From Bacillus sp. DTU_2020_1000418_1_SI_GHA_SEK_038 (GTDB lineage Bacteria > Bacillota > Bacilli > Bacillales > Cytobacillaceae), in the NCBI RefSeq assembly GCF_032341175.1, contig NZ_CP135435.1, forward strand, positions 248,001-312,000: a stretch of 64,000 nt of DNA. The letters run 5' to 3'. A model generated the notes under the pieces. The model did not search any database. It saw nothing but the letters and a program-made list of their open reading frames with translations, and had not been told where the DNA came from. Each line of letters begins with the position of its first letter. Position 1 is the stretch's first letter. Made by a program: the position numbers and the translations under genes. Of this stretch, positions 16,149 through 25,370 are shown piece after piece.

Positions 16149-17258
16149 ATGGCAATTATGTTCAGAAAAATCAGAAAACAATTAATGGTAAGTGTTTTGT
16201 TAATAATGGTTATCTCTATTTTAGCGGCCTGTAAATCGGAAACGACTGCTCAGGATGGTTCACAAGTTTCAGGAAAAGTATATAAATGGAGAATGGTCAC
16301 ACATCAAATTCCTGGAACTTCAAGATATGAAGGGACAGTTGTTCCATTTATTGAAGCAGTAAAAGAAGCTTCTGGCGGCAGATTGATCATTGAGCCATAT
16401 GGAGCTGACACCCTTTTTCCAACAACAGATACATTTGATAATGTTAAAAATGGTGTTGTAGAAATGGCTGCTATTTATACTGGTTTTTGGTCGGGTAAGG
16501 ATCCTGTATTTGGCCTAGGTGGTGGAACTATACCTGGTGATCCAATTAAAGGATTTAGTCAACATTATTATCGTTCGGAAAAGTTAGAACCTCTTTTAAG
16601 TGAAGTTTATGAAAAACATGGAATTAAAAACTTAGGTTCATTCGACTTGGCACCGGAGGAAATATTAATATCTTCAGTTCCTATACGATCAATTGAAGAT
16701 TTTAAGGGAAAAAATATAAGAGCTGCTGGTATTGCAAATTTATTTTATGGAAAATTAGGAGCCTCATCCATTTCTCTGTCTCCACCTGAAATTTATACAG
16801 GATTACAGTTAGGGACAATAGATGCAGCGGAATATAATGACTTTCTTGTAAATAAAGAAATGGGTTTACATGAAGTAACAAAGTACGTTATAAATCCAGC
16901 GCTTCATGTCGGACCAAGTAGTGACAAGGAGTTAATTGTTAATCCAAAAGCTTGGGCAGAACTTCCTGACGATTTGAAAGCTATTGTTCTTACTGCTAGA
17001 GACAAGGCAAGATATTTATCCGCAATGTCCTATTCTGTAGAAAACCTTAAGGCCAAACAAGAATGGTTGGACAAAGGAGTAGAAATTATTGATTTACCAG
17101 AAAAAGATATTGAGAAAATGAGAGAAGTGGCATTTGAATTACTACTTGAATATAAGGAACAAAGTTCAGAAACTGAGAAATATATTGAGGCCTATGCGGA
17201 AGTTTTAAACGATCTTGGATATGTCGAAGAAGCGAAAAAATTAGGATATTCTAAGTAG
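16149..17258 (+). CDS. dctP: TRAP transporter substrate-binding lipoprotein (DctP type)
   Basis: A 369-residue lipoprotein with an N-terminal signal ending in the lipobox LAAC (Cys near 28), then a DctP-family periplasmic-type fold: WRMVTHQIPGTSRYEG, FKGKNIRAAGIANLFYGKLGASSISLSPPEIYTGLQLGTIDAAEYNDF. It captures a carboxylate-like solute for the DctQM permease downstream. The conserved Arg in NIRAAG is the usual carboxylate contact. The ATG at 16149 sits close behind GGGAG; the ATG at 16158 is an equally possible start. Substrate is unknown, but the DapA-family enzyme downstream suggests a sugar acid or keto acid. Confidence 0.9.
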   Translation: MAIMFRKIRKQLMVSVLLIMVISILAACKSETTAQDGSQVSGKVYKWRMVTHQIPGTSRYEGTVVPFIEAVKEASGGRLIIEPYGADTLFPTTDTFDNVKNGVVEMAAIYTGFWSGKDPVFGLGGGTIPGDPIKGFSQHYYRSEKLEPLLSEVYEKHGIKNLGSFDLAPEEILISSVPIRSIEDFKGKNIRAAGIANLFYGKLGASSISLSPPEIYTGLQLGTIDAAEYNDFLVNKEMGLHEVTKYVINPALHVGPSSDKELIVNPKAWAELPDDLKAIVLTARDKARYLSAMSYSVENLKAKQEWLDKGVEIIDLPEKDIEKMREVAFELLLEYKEQSSETEKYIEAYAEVLNDLGYVEEAKKLGYSK

Positions 17259-17333
17259 ATTAGTAAGCAGTTTAGTTTTTTATTCCATCAATATAAATCT
17301 TCTAAAATCTTTTAGAAATATGGTGATCTTTTT

Positions 17334-17849
17334 ATGAGGAGTCTTCAAAAGATAATTACCAGAATAACTTCATGGTCGTCATGGGCTGTAAGCTTTTTAA
17401 TAATTCCTCTCGCATTAGTGGTAGTTTATACGGTTATCATGAGGTATTTTTTTGCAAAAGCGCCAGTATGGGGATTTGAAGTCCCAATATTTTTATACGG
17501 AATATTCTTTATGGTAGCTGGAGCAGAAGGTCTTAGGTTAAAAGTGCATGTTACAGTTGATGTGTTTCCTAGGATGCTTTCATTAAAAGGGAAACAATTT
17601 TTGGAAATATTCTCCACTATAATTATTATTATCGTTTGTTTAACTTTAACATGGCACGGATATAACATGGCATGGGACTCTACTTTAATAAACGAACATT
17701 CTACACATCAGAGTACATTTAATCCCCCAATTTGGTGGTTTAAATGGTTCATACCATTGTCAGCAGCATTAATTTTATTGCAGGCCTTAAATGAGCTTAT
17801 CATCTCAATTAATAACTTCATGGGAAAGGAGCGTAAAAACAATGCTTGA
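17334..17849 (+). CDS. dctQ: TRAP transporter small permease (DctQ type)
   Basis: A 171-residue protein with four membrane helices and the DctQ pattern (RYFFAKAPVWGFEVPIFLYGIFFMVAGAEGLRLKVHVTVDVF). It pairs with the large DctM permease. Its stop overlaps the dctM start by 8 bases, so the two are translationally coupled. The signal sequence region is AT-rich like its neighbours. Confidence 0.9.
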   Translation: MRSLQKIITRITSWSSWAVSFLIIPLALVVVYTVIMRYFFAKAPVWGFEVPIFLYGIFFMVAGAEGLRLKVHVTVDVFPRMLSLKGKQFLEIFSTIIIIIVCLTLTWHGYNMAWDSTLINEHSTHQSTFNPPIWWFKWFIPLSAALILLQALNELIISINNFMGKERKNNA

Positions 17850-19149
17850 TTTTACACCAATATTAATGTTTGTTACTCTATTTCTCATGCTTTTTCTAGG
17901 AGTTCCTATCGCTTTTTCTTTAAGTTTTACAGGCATTGTTTTTGCCTTTTTTCTTTGGGGGTTTGATAGCACAAGTCTATTAGCCAGTGCTGCCTGGGGA
18001 GTCATGAATAACTTTACACTTATTGCCATACCGTTGTTCATTTTTATGTCAGTTCTTTTGGAAAAATCCAATATAATTGCTGATCTTTATGAAACCTTTT
18101 ACAAATGGTCTGGAGGGCTACGGGGAGGGCTAATAATTGCAACTATTGTTGTTGGAGCAATATTAGGTGCAGTTTCAGGTGTAGTAGCAGCAGGGGTTAT
18201 TGGATTAGGATTAATCGCCTTTCCATTGATGAAGAAATATAAGTATCAAGAGAATCTTAGCTTAGGCTCAATAATGGCGTCAGGAACACTAGGGCAGCTT
18301 ATACCTCCTAGCTTAAATATGATCGTTTATGGTGCTATTACAGGAGTTTCCGTTTCTCAGCTATTTGCCGGGGGCTTAAGTGCGGGTATCTTTTTGACAA
18401 TATTATTTATTATTTATATCTTCATCAGAACATTGATAAATAAAGATATTGCACCTGCACTAGCTAAAGAAAATAGAGCGACATGGGAAGAAAAAATTTC
18501 CTCATTAAAAGCTGTTTTTCTTCCAATGTTACTCATTATTATTGTTTTGGGGGCAATTTTTTCAGGTGCTGCTACTCCTACAGAAGGTGGAGCTGTTGGA
18601 GTAATGGGAACATTAGTTCTTTGCTCGTTAACGAAAAGAATCAATATCAAAAGTTTATTAAGTTCCTTAAAGGAAACCATCAAAATGTCTACGATGGTTG
18701 GATGGATTTTGATAGGTGCCTCCTGCTTCAGTTCAGTTTTCTCCGGAATTGGTGGAAATCGAATGGTAGCTGATATTGCTAACGCAGCACCAGGTGGTAA
18801 GTGGGGAGTCCTAATATTATCAGTTTTATTTATTATCTTTTTAGGAATGTTTTTAGAAACAGTAGCCTTAATCATGCTTGCTGCTCCAATTATATCTCCA
18901 TTAATAGCTAGTTATGGTTTTGATCCATTATGGTGGGGAATCGTCTTTATGCTTATATTGCAGATGGCTTTTCTGACACCACCGTTTGGATTCGCAATAT
19001 TTTATTTAAAAAGTGCTGTGCCTAAAGATGTTCCAATCGAAAGGATATATAAATCGACCATACCATTTATCTTAATACAGCTATTAGCTGCTATCATCTT
19101 TATTCTTTTCCCAGCACTAGCATTATGGTTACCGAAATTACTCCAGTGA
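17842..19149 (+). CDS. dctM: TRAP transporter large permease (DctM type)
   Basis: A 435-residue membrane protein of the DctM/ion-transporter superfamily with 11-12 helices. Markers are VPIAFSLSFTGI, ASGTLGQLIPPSLNMIVYGAITGVSVSQLFAGG, and MAFLTPPFGFAIFYLKS. AAAGGAG about 10 bases before ATG 17842 fixes the start inside the end of dctQ. It uses the sodium gradient to import the solute delivered by DctP. Confidence 0.92.
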   Translation: MLDFTPILMFVTLFLMLFLGVPIAFSLSFTGIVFAFFLWGFDSTSLLASAAWGVMNNFTLIAIPLFIFMSVLLEKSNIIADLYETFYKWSGGLRGGLIIATIVVGAILGAVSGVVAAGVIGLGLIAFPLMKKYKYQENLSLGSIMASGTLGQLIPPSLNMIVYGAITGVSVSQLFAGGLSAGIFLTILFIIYIFIRTLINKDIAPALAKENRATWEEKISSLKAVFLPMLLIIIVLGAIFSGAATPTEGGAVGVMGTLVLCSLTKRINIKSLLSSLKETIKMSTMVGWILIGASCFSSVFSGIGGNRMVADIANAAPGGKWGVLILSVLFIIFLGMFLETVALIMLAAPIISPLIASYGFDPLWWGIVFMLILQMAFLTPPFGFAIFYLKSAVPKDVPIERIYKSTIPFILIQLLAAIIFILFPALALWLPKLLQ

Positions 19150-19315
19150 AAAATATAATATTATTATTCTATGAGAATCAAATTAATTACGAATATACTT
19201 ATTGACTGGAATTTCAAAATTGGGCAAATCGTGAAAGCCAAGAGGGAAGTAATACAGTCTTTTATCAGAGTTGTTAATAGTTAGATATTACTTGATTTTA
19301 GGAGAGGAAAAGAAC

Positions 19316-20212
19316 ATGACCACAATTAGAGGAGCATACCCAGTTTTAATTACCCCAATGACAGAGGCTCAGGAAGTTGACTGGGGCGGTGTAAAAAATA
19401 ACGTAAACTACTTTCTAGGCCAAGGAGTCGCAGGAATCGTTATCAACGGAAGTACAGGCGAGTTTGTCAGCCTAACAAAAGAGGAAAAATTCCAAATGGT
19501 CGAAACGGTTATAAAAGAAGTAAACGGGCGAATCCCAGTCATTGTCGGTACAGCTGCAGAAACAACGAAGGAAACGATTGAATATACAAAACAGGCGGAA
19601 GCATATGGGGCTGATTGTGCATTAATTATTAACCCTTACTATATGAAGCCAAAGGAAAATGAAATTTACTTCCACTATAAAGAAATCTCTAATAATGTCA
19701 ATATTCCAATCATGCTTTATAACAACCCGTTCACATCCGGAGTGGATTTGAGCACAGAGTTAATGCTGCGAATTGGACATGACTGTGAAAAGGTTACGCA
19801 CATAAAAGAATCTAGCGGAGAAATTGCCAAAGTAAGAGACCTTGCAAGAAAAGGAAAAGGTAATTTTGAAGTGTTCTGCGGTGCAGAAGAGCTTGTCATG
19901 GAGTCGTATTTGGTTGGTGCTACAGGTTGGATTTCAGTTGCTGGTAACATCGTGCCGAAGCTTGTTACTGACATGTTCAATCATTTCCAGAATGGTGAGC
20001 TAGAAGAGGCATGGGCAATCAACGATCGTATTTTACCTCTTTGTTCTTTCCTTGAAGGATCAGGAAAATATGTGCAAATCGTTAAGAGAGCAATGGAGCT
20101 TACAGGTCAAGCAGGCGGCCCAGCTCGCTTCCCGCGTCTAAATTTATCACCTGAAGAAGATCAACACTTAAAAGACATTTTATCGAATCTATCTGTTGCT
20201 ACTAGAGTATAA
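19316..20212 (+). CDS. DapA-family class I aldolase/dehydratase
   Basis: A 298-residue TIM-barrel enzyme of the dihydrodipicolinate synthase / N-acetylneuraminate lyase family: GSTGEFVSLTKEEK near 48, catalytic Tyr in NPYYMKP (near 134) and Schiff-base Lys in THIKESSGE (near 163). TTAGGAGAGG before ATG 19316 sets the start. Family members make dihydrodipicolinate or split or dehydrate sugar acids and hydroxyproline derivatives. Placement behind a TRAP operon rather than with lysine genes favours catabolism of the imported acid. Its codon use is less AT-rich than the transporter genes. The substrate cannot be read from sequence alone. Confidence 0.85.
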   Translation: MTTIRGAYPVLITPMTEAQEVDWGGVKNNVNYFLGQGVAGIVINGSTGEFVSLTKEEKFQMVETVIKEVNGRIPVIVGTAAETTKETIEYTKQAEAYGADCALIINPYYMKPKENEIYFHYKEISNNVNIPIMLYNNPFTSGVDLSTELMLRIGHDCEKVTHIKESSGEIAKVRDLARKGKGNFEVFCGAEELVMESYLVGATGWISVAGNIVPKLVTDMFNHFQNGELEEAWAINDRILPLCSFLEGSGKYVQIVKRAMELTGQAGGPARFPRLNLSPEEDQHLKDILSNLSVATRV

Positions 20213-20296
20213 GAATAAAGATTAAGTTGATTTACTTAATATTCTTTCAAAGGATGAATATAGATTACTATCAACTTTAATTCGAATTAGTTACAG

Positions 20297-20340
20297 GTCC
20301 GCCTAAGTCGATTTAGATAAACTTAGGCGGACTCTTTTTT
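20297..20340 (+). terminator. Terminator of the TRAP/DapA unit
   Basis: GTCCGCCTAAGT, a 12-base loop, ACTTAGGCGGAC and TCTTTTTT form a perfect 12-bp stem with U-tail. Confidence 0.92.
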
Positions 20341-20350
20341 CCTTTAAGGT

Positions 20351-20533
20351 TTACGCCTTGTAGATGACTTTGGGGGTCTCTCTAATAACAGATGATCCTC
20401 CTTTTTGGATTTGGTGGAAGATAATATATGTATAATTATGGTAATATAAAGTATATACATTATCAGTGATTGGATGACCTTGCCTGTAGGTTAATGTCAT
20501 ATCACTTTCAAAGTTTTTCTCGTTATTTTTCAT
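20351..20533 (-). CDS. Small hypothetical protein (60 aa)
   Basis: An ATG at 20533 with a perfect TGGAGG 9 bases upstream opens a 60-residue frame, MKNNEKNFESDMTLTYRQ to TPKVIYKA. It is Tyr-rich and hydrophilic, with no membrane segment, and I do not recognise the family. It faces the terminator of the DapA operon. The ribosome site and lack of a competing gene suggest it is translated. Confidence 0.5.
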   Translation of the reverse strand: MKNNEKNFESDMTLTYRQGHPITDNVYTLYYHNYTYIIFHQIQKGGSSVIRETPKVIYKA

Positions 20534-20751
20534 AACTTTTCCTCCATTTAGGTTGGTATAAGATTAGTGTCCATTACTAAATCAGATATGAATTAATTAC
20601 CAATTGGTTGTTTAATTAAAAGTTCACTATGATTAAAGGCATTTGCAGTTTATGGGTTGAAAAATTATGGGGATTTATTGCGATATATTATTATTATTAT
20701 TAAAGTAATACATAGCCAGTACACCAGCACACTATCGGGGGGAAATTAAAA

Positions 20752-21282
20752 ATGGAATCAAATAATAAACAAACTATTTATTGGTCCTTGTTAAAGAATA
20801 GGGAATGGAATTTTTATCTTGCTTCTACTTCGAAAGGGCTTTGCTATGTAGGCTCCCAGAACGTATCATTCAAGGAATTGTCCGAATGGGCGAAGAAACG
20901 CTTTCCCGGGAGTCCTCTTGTTGAGGACGATAAAATGCTTGAGCCGTATGCGGTTGAAATCACCCAGTATCTAGAAGGTGAAAGGAAAACCTTTACTGTT
21001 CCATTTGATTACAGCGGGACAGCATTCCAGCTTGCAGTCTGGAACGCACTTTGTGAGATTCCGTATGGACAGACAAAATCCTATTCTGATATTGCAAATT
21101 ATATTAATAAACCAGCAGCTGTTCGCGCTGTAGGGACAGCAATTGGAGCTAATCCGGTATTAATAACCGTGCCGTGTCATCGAGTAGTAGGAAAGAATGG
21201 ATCGTTAACCGGCTATCGCGGTGGTTTGGAAATGAAAACACAGCTTTTGGACCTTGAAAAAAGGCCATCCAAAAATGAGTGA
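20752..21282 (+). CDS. ogt: Methylated-DNA--protein-cysteine methyltransferase
   Basis: A 176-residue alkyltransferase with the suicide-cysteine motif PCHRVVG near residue 144. Upstream are FDYSGTAFQLAVWNALCEIPYGQTKSYSDIA and the Arg-finger helix AVRAVGTAIGANP. The acceptor Cys removes methyl groups from O6-methylguanine irreversibly. GGGGGGAAATTAAAA precedes the ATG. It appears monocistronic. Whether it is the constitutive Ogt or inducible AdaB type cannot be settled; it is not next to adaA, which favours Ogt. Confidence 0.92.
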   Translation: MESNNKQTIYWSLLKNREWNFYLASTSKGLCYVGSQNVSFKELSEWAKKRFPGSPLVEDDKMLEPYAVEITQYLEGERKTFTVPFDYSGTAFQLAVWNALCEIPYGQTKSYSDIANYINKPAAVRAVGTAIGANPVLITVPCHRVVGKNGSLTGYRGGLEMKTQLLDLEKRPSKNE

Positions 21283-21383
21283 ACAATTTTTTTTGAAATA
21301 AGTTATTAAATATTCATTATATTGGGACAGTTATGCTGAGATTTATATTAAAATAGAATAGGAGTCTAAAATAGTAAGAAAGG

Positions 21384-22301
21384 ATGGCTTTGAATGTGGC
21401 TTATAAATCCAGAACTGAACCCGATAAATTAATTATTCTCAGATTGTTAAACACACGAATGACTTTGACTGAAAAAGACAGCCAACACTATTTCAGTCTT
21501 AAAAAAGGTTATGAAGGGGAGTTGATGTTCGATGCAATGACTGAAGAACTTCAACGTGATTGTTATATTTTAAATGACTTGCTATTCAGGTTTAACAACA
21601 CCATGTTTCAAATCGATTCTATGATTATTTTTTCAGAAAAAATCTGCTTTTATGAAGTGAAAAATTTTGAAGGTGATTATTTTTGCGAATCTGACAGATT
21701 ATACAAAGTGCCAAGAACTGAATATAATAATCCCCTTCATCAAATATACCGAAGTGAATCCCTACTCCGCCAGTTGCTCCAGCATATAGGTACTCCCCTC
21801 CCTATTGAAGCCAATGTAGTTTTTATCAATCCAGAGTTCACTCTATACCATGCTCCTCTCGACAAGCCGTTTATTTTCCCAACACAGGTAAAGAGCTATT
21901 TAAAAAAATTAGATATGACGCCATCTAAACTAACTGGTAAACACAAGAAGCTGGCTGATCAGCTTATTTCTCTGCATAGTGAAGAAAATCCTTATACTTT
22001 GTTGCCAGCCTATGAGTACGGGCAATTAAGTAAGGGAATTACTTGCCAAGCCTGTAGTTCATTTTCGATTTCTGTTCATGGACATTACTGTGTGTGCGGT
22101 GATTGTGAGCAGGAAGAACTGGTAACAGTTGCTGTTTTGCGGAGTGTGAGGGAATATATGCTTCTTTTTCCTGGGGAAAAAATAACTACTAATATTATTT
22201 ATGATTGGTGTGGGGGAGTAATAGATAAAAAGACAATTAGAAGGGTGTTATTAAAAAATTTTAATAAGATAGGGACTCATCAGTGGACCTACTATGAGTA
22301 A
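21384..22301 (+). CDS. NERD-domain protein with zinc-finger-like segment
   Basis: A 305-residue protein with an N-terminal NERD (nuclease-related) domain (about 45-160). It carries GYEGELMFDAMTEEL and the PD-(D/E)xK-like core FQIDSMIIFSEKICFYEVKNFEGDYF, where the Asp and the Glu-x-Lys are retained. A Cys-rich knuckle follows near 216-240 (CQAC...CVCGDC). The C-terminus resembles a small HTH. NERD proteins are abundant in Bacillus, and their substrate is not established. AGAAAGGATGG lies before the start. It stands alone between ogt and a tandem repeat. Confidence 0.8.
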   Translation: MALNVAYKSRTEPDKLIILRLLNTRMTLTEKDSQHYFSLKKGYEGELMFDAMTEELQRDCYILNDLLFRFNNTMFQIDSMIIFSEKICFYEVKNFEGDYFCESDRLYKVPRTEYNNPLHQIYRSESLLRQLLQHIGTPLPIEANVVFINPEFTLYHAPLDKPFIFPTQVKSYLKKLDMTPSKLTGKHKKLADQLISLHSEENPYTLLPAYEYGQLSKGITCQACSSFSISVHGHYCVCGDCEQEELVTVAVLRSVREYMLLFPGEKITTNIIYDWCGGVIDKKTIRRVLLKNFNKIGTHQWTYYE

Positions 22302-22310
22302 TAAAGGCGA

Positions 22311-22582
22311 GATGACGGACACTTCTTGTGAAATCCTGCTGCAAAATGTCCGTCATCGGTGTTATGAAGGACAAATTAAGTTCAATCGAGAGGCGAGATG
22401 TCCGTCATCGATGTTATGAAGGACAAATCAAGTGCAATCGGGAGGCGAAATGTCCGTCATCGATGTTATGAAGGACAAATTAAGTGCAATCGAGAGGCGA
22501 AATGTCCGTTATCGGTGTTATGAAGGACAAATTTAGTGCAATCGAGAGGCGAAATGTCCGTCATCGGTGTATGAAGGATAAT
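22311..22582. repeat. 52-bp tandem repeat with hairpin potential (about 4.5 copies)
   Basis: ATGTCCGTCATC-type units begin at 22346, 22398, 22450, 22502 and 22554, exactly 52 bp apart, with few differences between copies. Each unit holds TGTCC ... GGACA, so each copy can fold. The array is entered by GATGACGGACA (22311-22321), which pairs perfectly with the first TGTCCGTCATC. No gene overlaps it. It fills the interval between the NERD and SDR genes. Confidence 0.9.
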
Positions 22583-22700
22583 GCATCACCCAATAGCGTG
22601 ACAATTACCAACAAGGGCAGGTATATTAAAAGTGCTATTGTTTAATTCATGAAATTCCCTTTGGGGATCTGTCTCATAAATTGAAAGGATGTTGATAAGA

Positions 22701-23492
22701 ATGAATTTATTCCTTAAAGATAAGGCGGTTTTAGTGACGGCATCGAGTAAAGGACTCGGGAAGGCAACAGCGCTGGAGTTTGCCAAAGAAGGCGCTAAGG
22801 TTTTATTGTCTAGTCGGAATGAAGAATCATTAAAGAAAGCTGCCGAAGAGATCAAACAGCTATCCGGCAACAGTGAGGTTTATTTCAAAGTTTGTGATAT
22901 GTCTTCGGCAGAGGATATCTCCAATTTGGTTGCTGCTTGTAAAAGTTTGCTTGGAGGCGTGGATGTACTTATCAATAATACGGGTGGACCGGTTGCGGGA
23001 GGATTTGATGCAGTTACAGACGAGGACTGGTTTGCTGCGTTCGAAAAGAATCTTCTTAGCTACATAAGGACGACACGTGAAGTGATTCCATATATGAAAG
23101 AGAATGGTTTTGGGCGAATCATAAATATCTCTTCATCTTCAACAAAAGAAGTGATAGACAACCTTATCCTTTCAAACACATTCCGATCTGGGATGGTTGG
23201 ATTGACTAAATCATTGGCACGCGAAATGGCACCATTCAATATCCTATTAAATACGGTTGGGCCTGGACGAATTGCAACTGATCGTGTGGCTGAACTTGAT
23301 CTGATTAGTGCAGAGAGAATGAGCATACCTGTCGATGAAGTCGTTTCTAAATTCAAAGGTTTAATTCCGATGGGCCGCTATGGGGAGCCAGAAGAATTCG
23401 CAAAAGTCGTTGTTTTCCTCGCATCAGGGGCTAACACATACCTTACAGGGCAATCACTTGTCATAGATGGCGGCATGCTAAAGGCTTTATAA
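22701..23492 (+). CDS. Atypical SDR-family oxidoreductase
   Basis: A 263-residue Rossmann-fold dehydrogenase: cofactor loop TASSKGLGKA near 12-21, NNTGG near 92, C-terminal YLTGQSLVIDGGML. The catalytic Tyr-x-x-x-Lys found in most SDRs is absent: the equivalent stretch reads SNTFRSGMVGL, with Ser and Arg at the two positions. This variant occurs in a branch annotated as 3-oxoacyl-ACP-reductase-like, so activity may differ. AAAGGATG about 9 bases before ATG 22701 favours this start over ATG 22689. Confidence 0.85.
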   Translation: MNLFLKDKAVLVTASSKGLGKATALEFAKEGAKVLLSSRNEESLKKAAEEIKQLSGNSEVYFKVCDMSSAEDISNLVAACKSLLGGVDVLINNTGGPVAGGFDAVTDEDWFAAFEKNLLSYIRTTREVIPYMKENGFGRIINISSSSTKEVIDNLILSNTFRSGMVGLTKSLAREMAPFNILLNTVGPGRIATDRVAELDLISAERMSIPVDEVVSKFKGLIPMGRYGEPEEFAKVVVFLASGANTYLTGQSLVIDGGMLKAL

Positions 23493-23630
23493 TTGTTTAA
23501 GTGAGTGATACTGATGTGTTATGTCTATTAGATTGAAATAGATTCTGTGGGAGATCACCTCCCACATTATTGTTTAGCAAGCTTTAGCTTTTTTATCAGC
23601 CTCTCAAATAACTCTTTTATCATTCAGGAA

Positions 23631-23657
23631 TCTAGCCAACTGTGGCTAGATTTTTTT
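23631..23657 (+). terminator. Terminator after the SDR gene
   Basis: TCTAGCCA, 4-base loop, TGGCTAGA, then TTTTTTT. A second U-less hairpin (TGTGGGAG / CTCCCACA) lies near 23550. Confidence 0.88.
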
Positions 23658-23801
23658 AAGTAAAATAGGTCTGCACTCAGGCAACTTGTCGCCTTTATTT
23701 GAAATTAATATCGATAAGTTATTAATACTAATGGCAAAAAGAGTAAATACTATCATAAGCAGTTGGCGGTAAAGGATCTTGTAATAGTAAGGGGGGTAAA
23801 A

Positions 23802-24437
23802 GTGGCAAGAGATAAAAGTACAATCATTCATATAGTATTGCTGCTGCTTGTTACTGCTGTTTTTATATGGTCAGTTATCCGGCCAGCTGGATATTTGATA
23901 TGGATAATGGAAGTTTTACCCGCACTTGTGGTATTAATCATCGTAATTGCAGTCTATAATAAGTTTCGTTTCACCACACTATCTTATATCATTATTTCCA
24001 TACTTTCGGTTTTGACGTTTATTGGCGGTCATTATACATACTCAGAGGTCCCCCTTTTTAATTGGATAAAGGATCATTTTGATCTAAATCGGAACCACTA
24101 TGACCGGTTCGGACACTTCCTAAAGGGTTTATTTGCTATTGTGATCAGAGAAGTTTTAATAAGAAAGACTCCATTAACGAGAGGGCCGTGGTTAGTGGCC
24201 ATTACATTAAGTTTCTCACTTGCAATAGGGGCCTTATATGAAATTATCGAATGGTTATCCACCAAAATAAAAAGAGGCGGAAATGAAACCAAAGAATTTT
24301 TGGGAATGCAGGGAGATATTTGGGATGCACTGTGGGATATGTCGTTAACATTTCTTGGTTCTATACTTGCATTACTTATTTTTTCAAAACTTCATAACAA
24401 GCTGTTGGAAAAAAGGGCTTCAGGAAATAAAAGATGA
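23802..24437 (+). CDS. DUF2238 membrane protein (YjdF-like)
   Basis: A 211-residue membrane protein with about six helices and the DUF2238 signature (YDRFGHFLKGLFAIVIREVLIRK, IGALYEIIEWLS, QGDIWDALWDMSLTFLGS). The GTG at 23802 has AAGGGGGG six bases upstream and is preferred over the TTG at 23763. The family is conserved in Bacillus and enterobacteria without a known role; the Glu/Asp/His-rich membrane motifs suggest a metal or ligand site. It forms its own unit with terminators on both sides. Confidence 0.82.
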   Translation: MARDKSTIIHIVLLLLVTAVFIWSVIRPAGYLIWIMEVLPALVVLIIVIAVYNKFRFTTLSYIIISILSVLTFIGGHYTYSEVPLFNWIKDHFDLNRNHYDRFGHFLKGLFAIVIREVLIRKTPLTRGPWLVAITLSFSLAIGALYEIIEWLSTKIKRGGNETKEFLGMQGDIWDALWDMSLTFLGSILALLIFSKLHNKLLEKRASGNKR

Positions 24438-24451
24438 TCGTGCTACGGAAT

Positions 24452-24495
24452 AAGTGGAAATTGAGTCATTGCTCTATTTCCACTTTGGCTTTTTA
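24452..24495. terminator. Terminator between convergent DUF2238 and GNAT genes
   Basis: AAGTGGAAAT (24452-24461) pairs with ATTTCCACTT (24476-24485), followed by TGGCTTTTT. Confidence 0.82.
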
Positions 24496-24530
24496 AGAAG
24501 ATTGAGGAATAGAACTGATTATCCCTAATG

Positions 24531-25076
24531 CTAATCAGTTCTTAACAACGAATACATGTACAAATCATCAAATTTACCACAAGTATTTTCATATTTTCTT
24601 AAAAGGCCTTCACGCTGAAACCCACTACTTTCAAATAATTTAATAGATGGGATATTTGGCGGTTCGATCAAAGCCTGGATTCTCATTAAATTAAGATGGC
24701 TAAAGCCATAGGCGATAATAGCAGCTAAAGCCTCGGACATTATCCCTTTTCTCCAATAATCCTTTGAGAGCTCAGCACCAATTTCAGCTCTCGAATGCTT
24801 TATGGACATGTTAAGAAAGCCGCAGCTCCCTATCACTTCATCTTTTTCCTTTAATGTAATTCCCCAGCGTATTCCTGTGTTTTCTTCAAAAATCTCTTTA
24901 TACCATTGGATTTCTTCGATTGCGTCATCTTCACTTTGAAAGGGCTCCATTCCAAAGTATTTCATGACCTCTATATCTGATAGATAGGTTAATAAACATG
25001 CTGCGTCTCCAGGAACAACCTCTCTCAGGATTAACCGCTCCGTTTCCAATATAGGGAAGGCTTTTGATAAATTCAT
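24531..25076 (-). CDS. GNAT N-acetyltransferase (RimJ/RimL type)
   Basis: A 181-residue acetyltransferase beginning ILETERLILREVVPGDAACL, the usual RimJ/L start. The acetyl-CoA loop is in LSKDYWRKGIMSEALAAIIAYGF (near 105-125), then NLMRIQALIEPPNIPSIKLFESSGFQREGLLRKY. Such enzymes acetylate ribosomal proteins or small amines. GGAGGGAATCATCGT precedes the ATG. No neighbour points to a substrate. Confidence 0.87.
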   Translation of the reverse strand: MNLSKAFPILETERLILREVVPGDAACLLTYLSDIEVMKYFGMEPFQSEDDAIEEIQWYKEIFEENTGIRWGITLKEKDEVIGSCGFLNMSIKHSRAEIGAELSKDYWRKGIMSEALAAIIAYGFSHLNLMRIQALIEPPNIPSIKLFESSGFQREGLLRKYENTCGKFDDLYMYSLLRTD

Positions 25077-25179
25077 ACGATGATTCCCTCCAATTTTAAA
25101 CTCTATTATTAATAATTCTCCTTATAATACAACGGTGAGTCAATATTATAGGTGCCTTGGATTCGGGGATAATAAGAAC

Positions 25180-25270
25180 CTGCATCGGTTCCGTGGATAT
25201 ATCCAAATTATCGTGCAAACAATCCAAGTATCGTGCATTACCAAAGTATCATGCATATATCCAATGGTTG
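25180..25270. repeat. Degenerate intergenic repeats (ATCGTGCA type)
   Basis: ATCGTGCAAACAATCCAAG, ATCGTGCATTACCAAAG and ATCATGCATATATCCAA occur one after another with a period of about 18 bp. Related strings (TGCACGATAATCC, TACGCACATTAC) are seen on the other strand at 32915-32945. These are noncoding, and the overlapping short frames look spurious. Confidence 0.55.
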
Positions 25271-25370
25271 GAAACTACCTGTTTGAAAAAATTTTGGGAG
25301 GATAAAAACAGTAACAATGTCCATATTATTAGGAAAAGTAATGGAAAGTCCAATCAAGGGTGTGTAAAGG

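Noticed and set aside
18414..18875. 153-codon frame antisense to dctM
   Set aside because: A shadow of the DctM membrane helices; low-complexity reverse translation with no ribosome site.
22311..22582. CRISPR array
   Set aside because: The whole 52-bp unit repeats with no variable spacers, and no cas genes are nearby.
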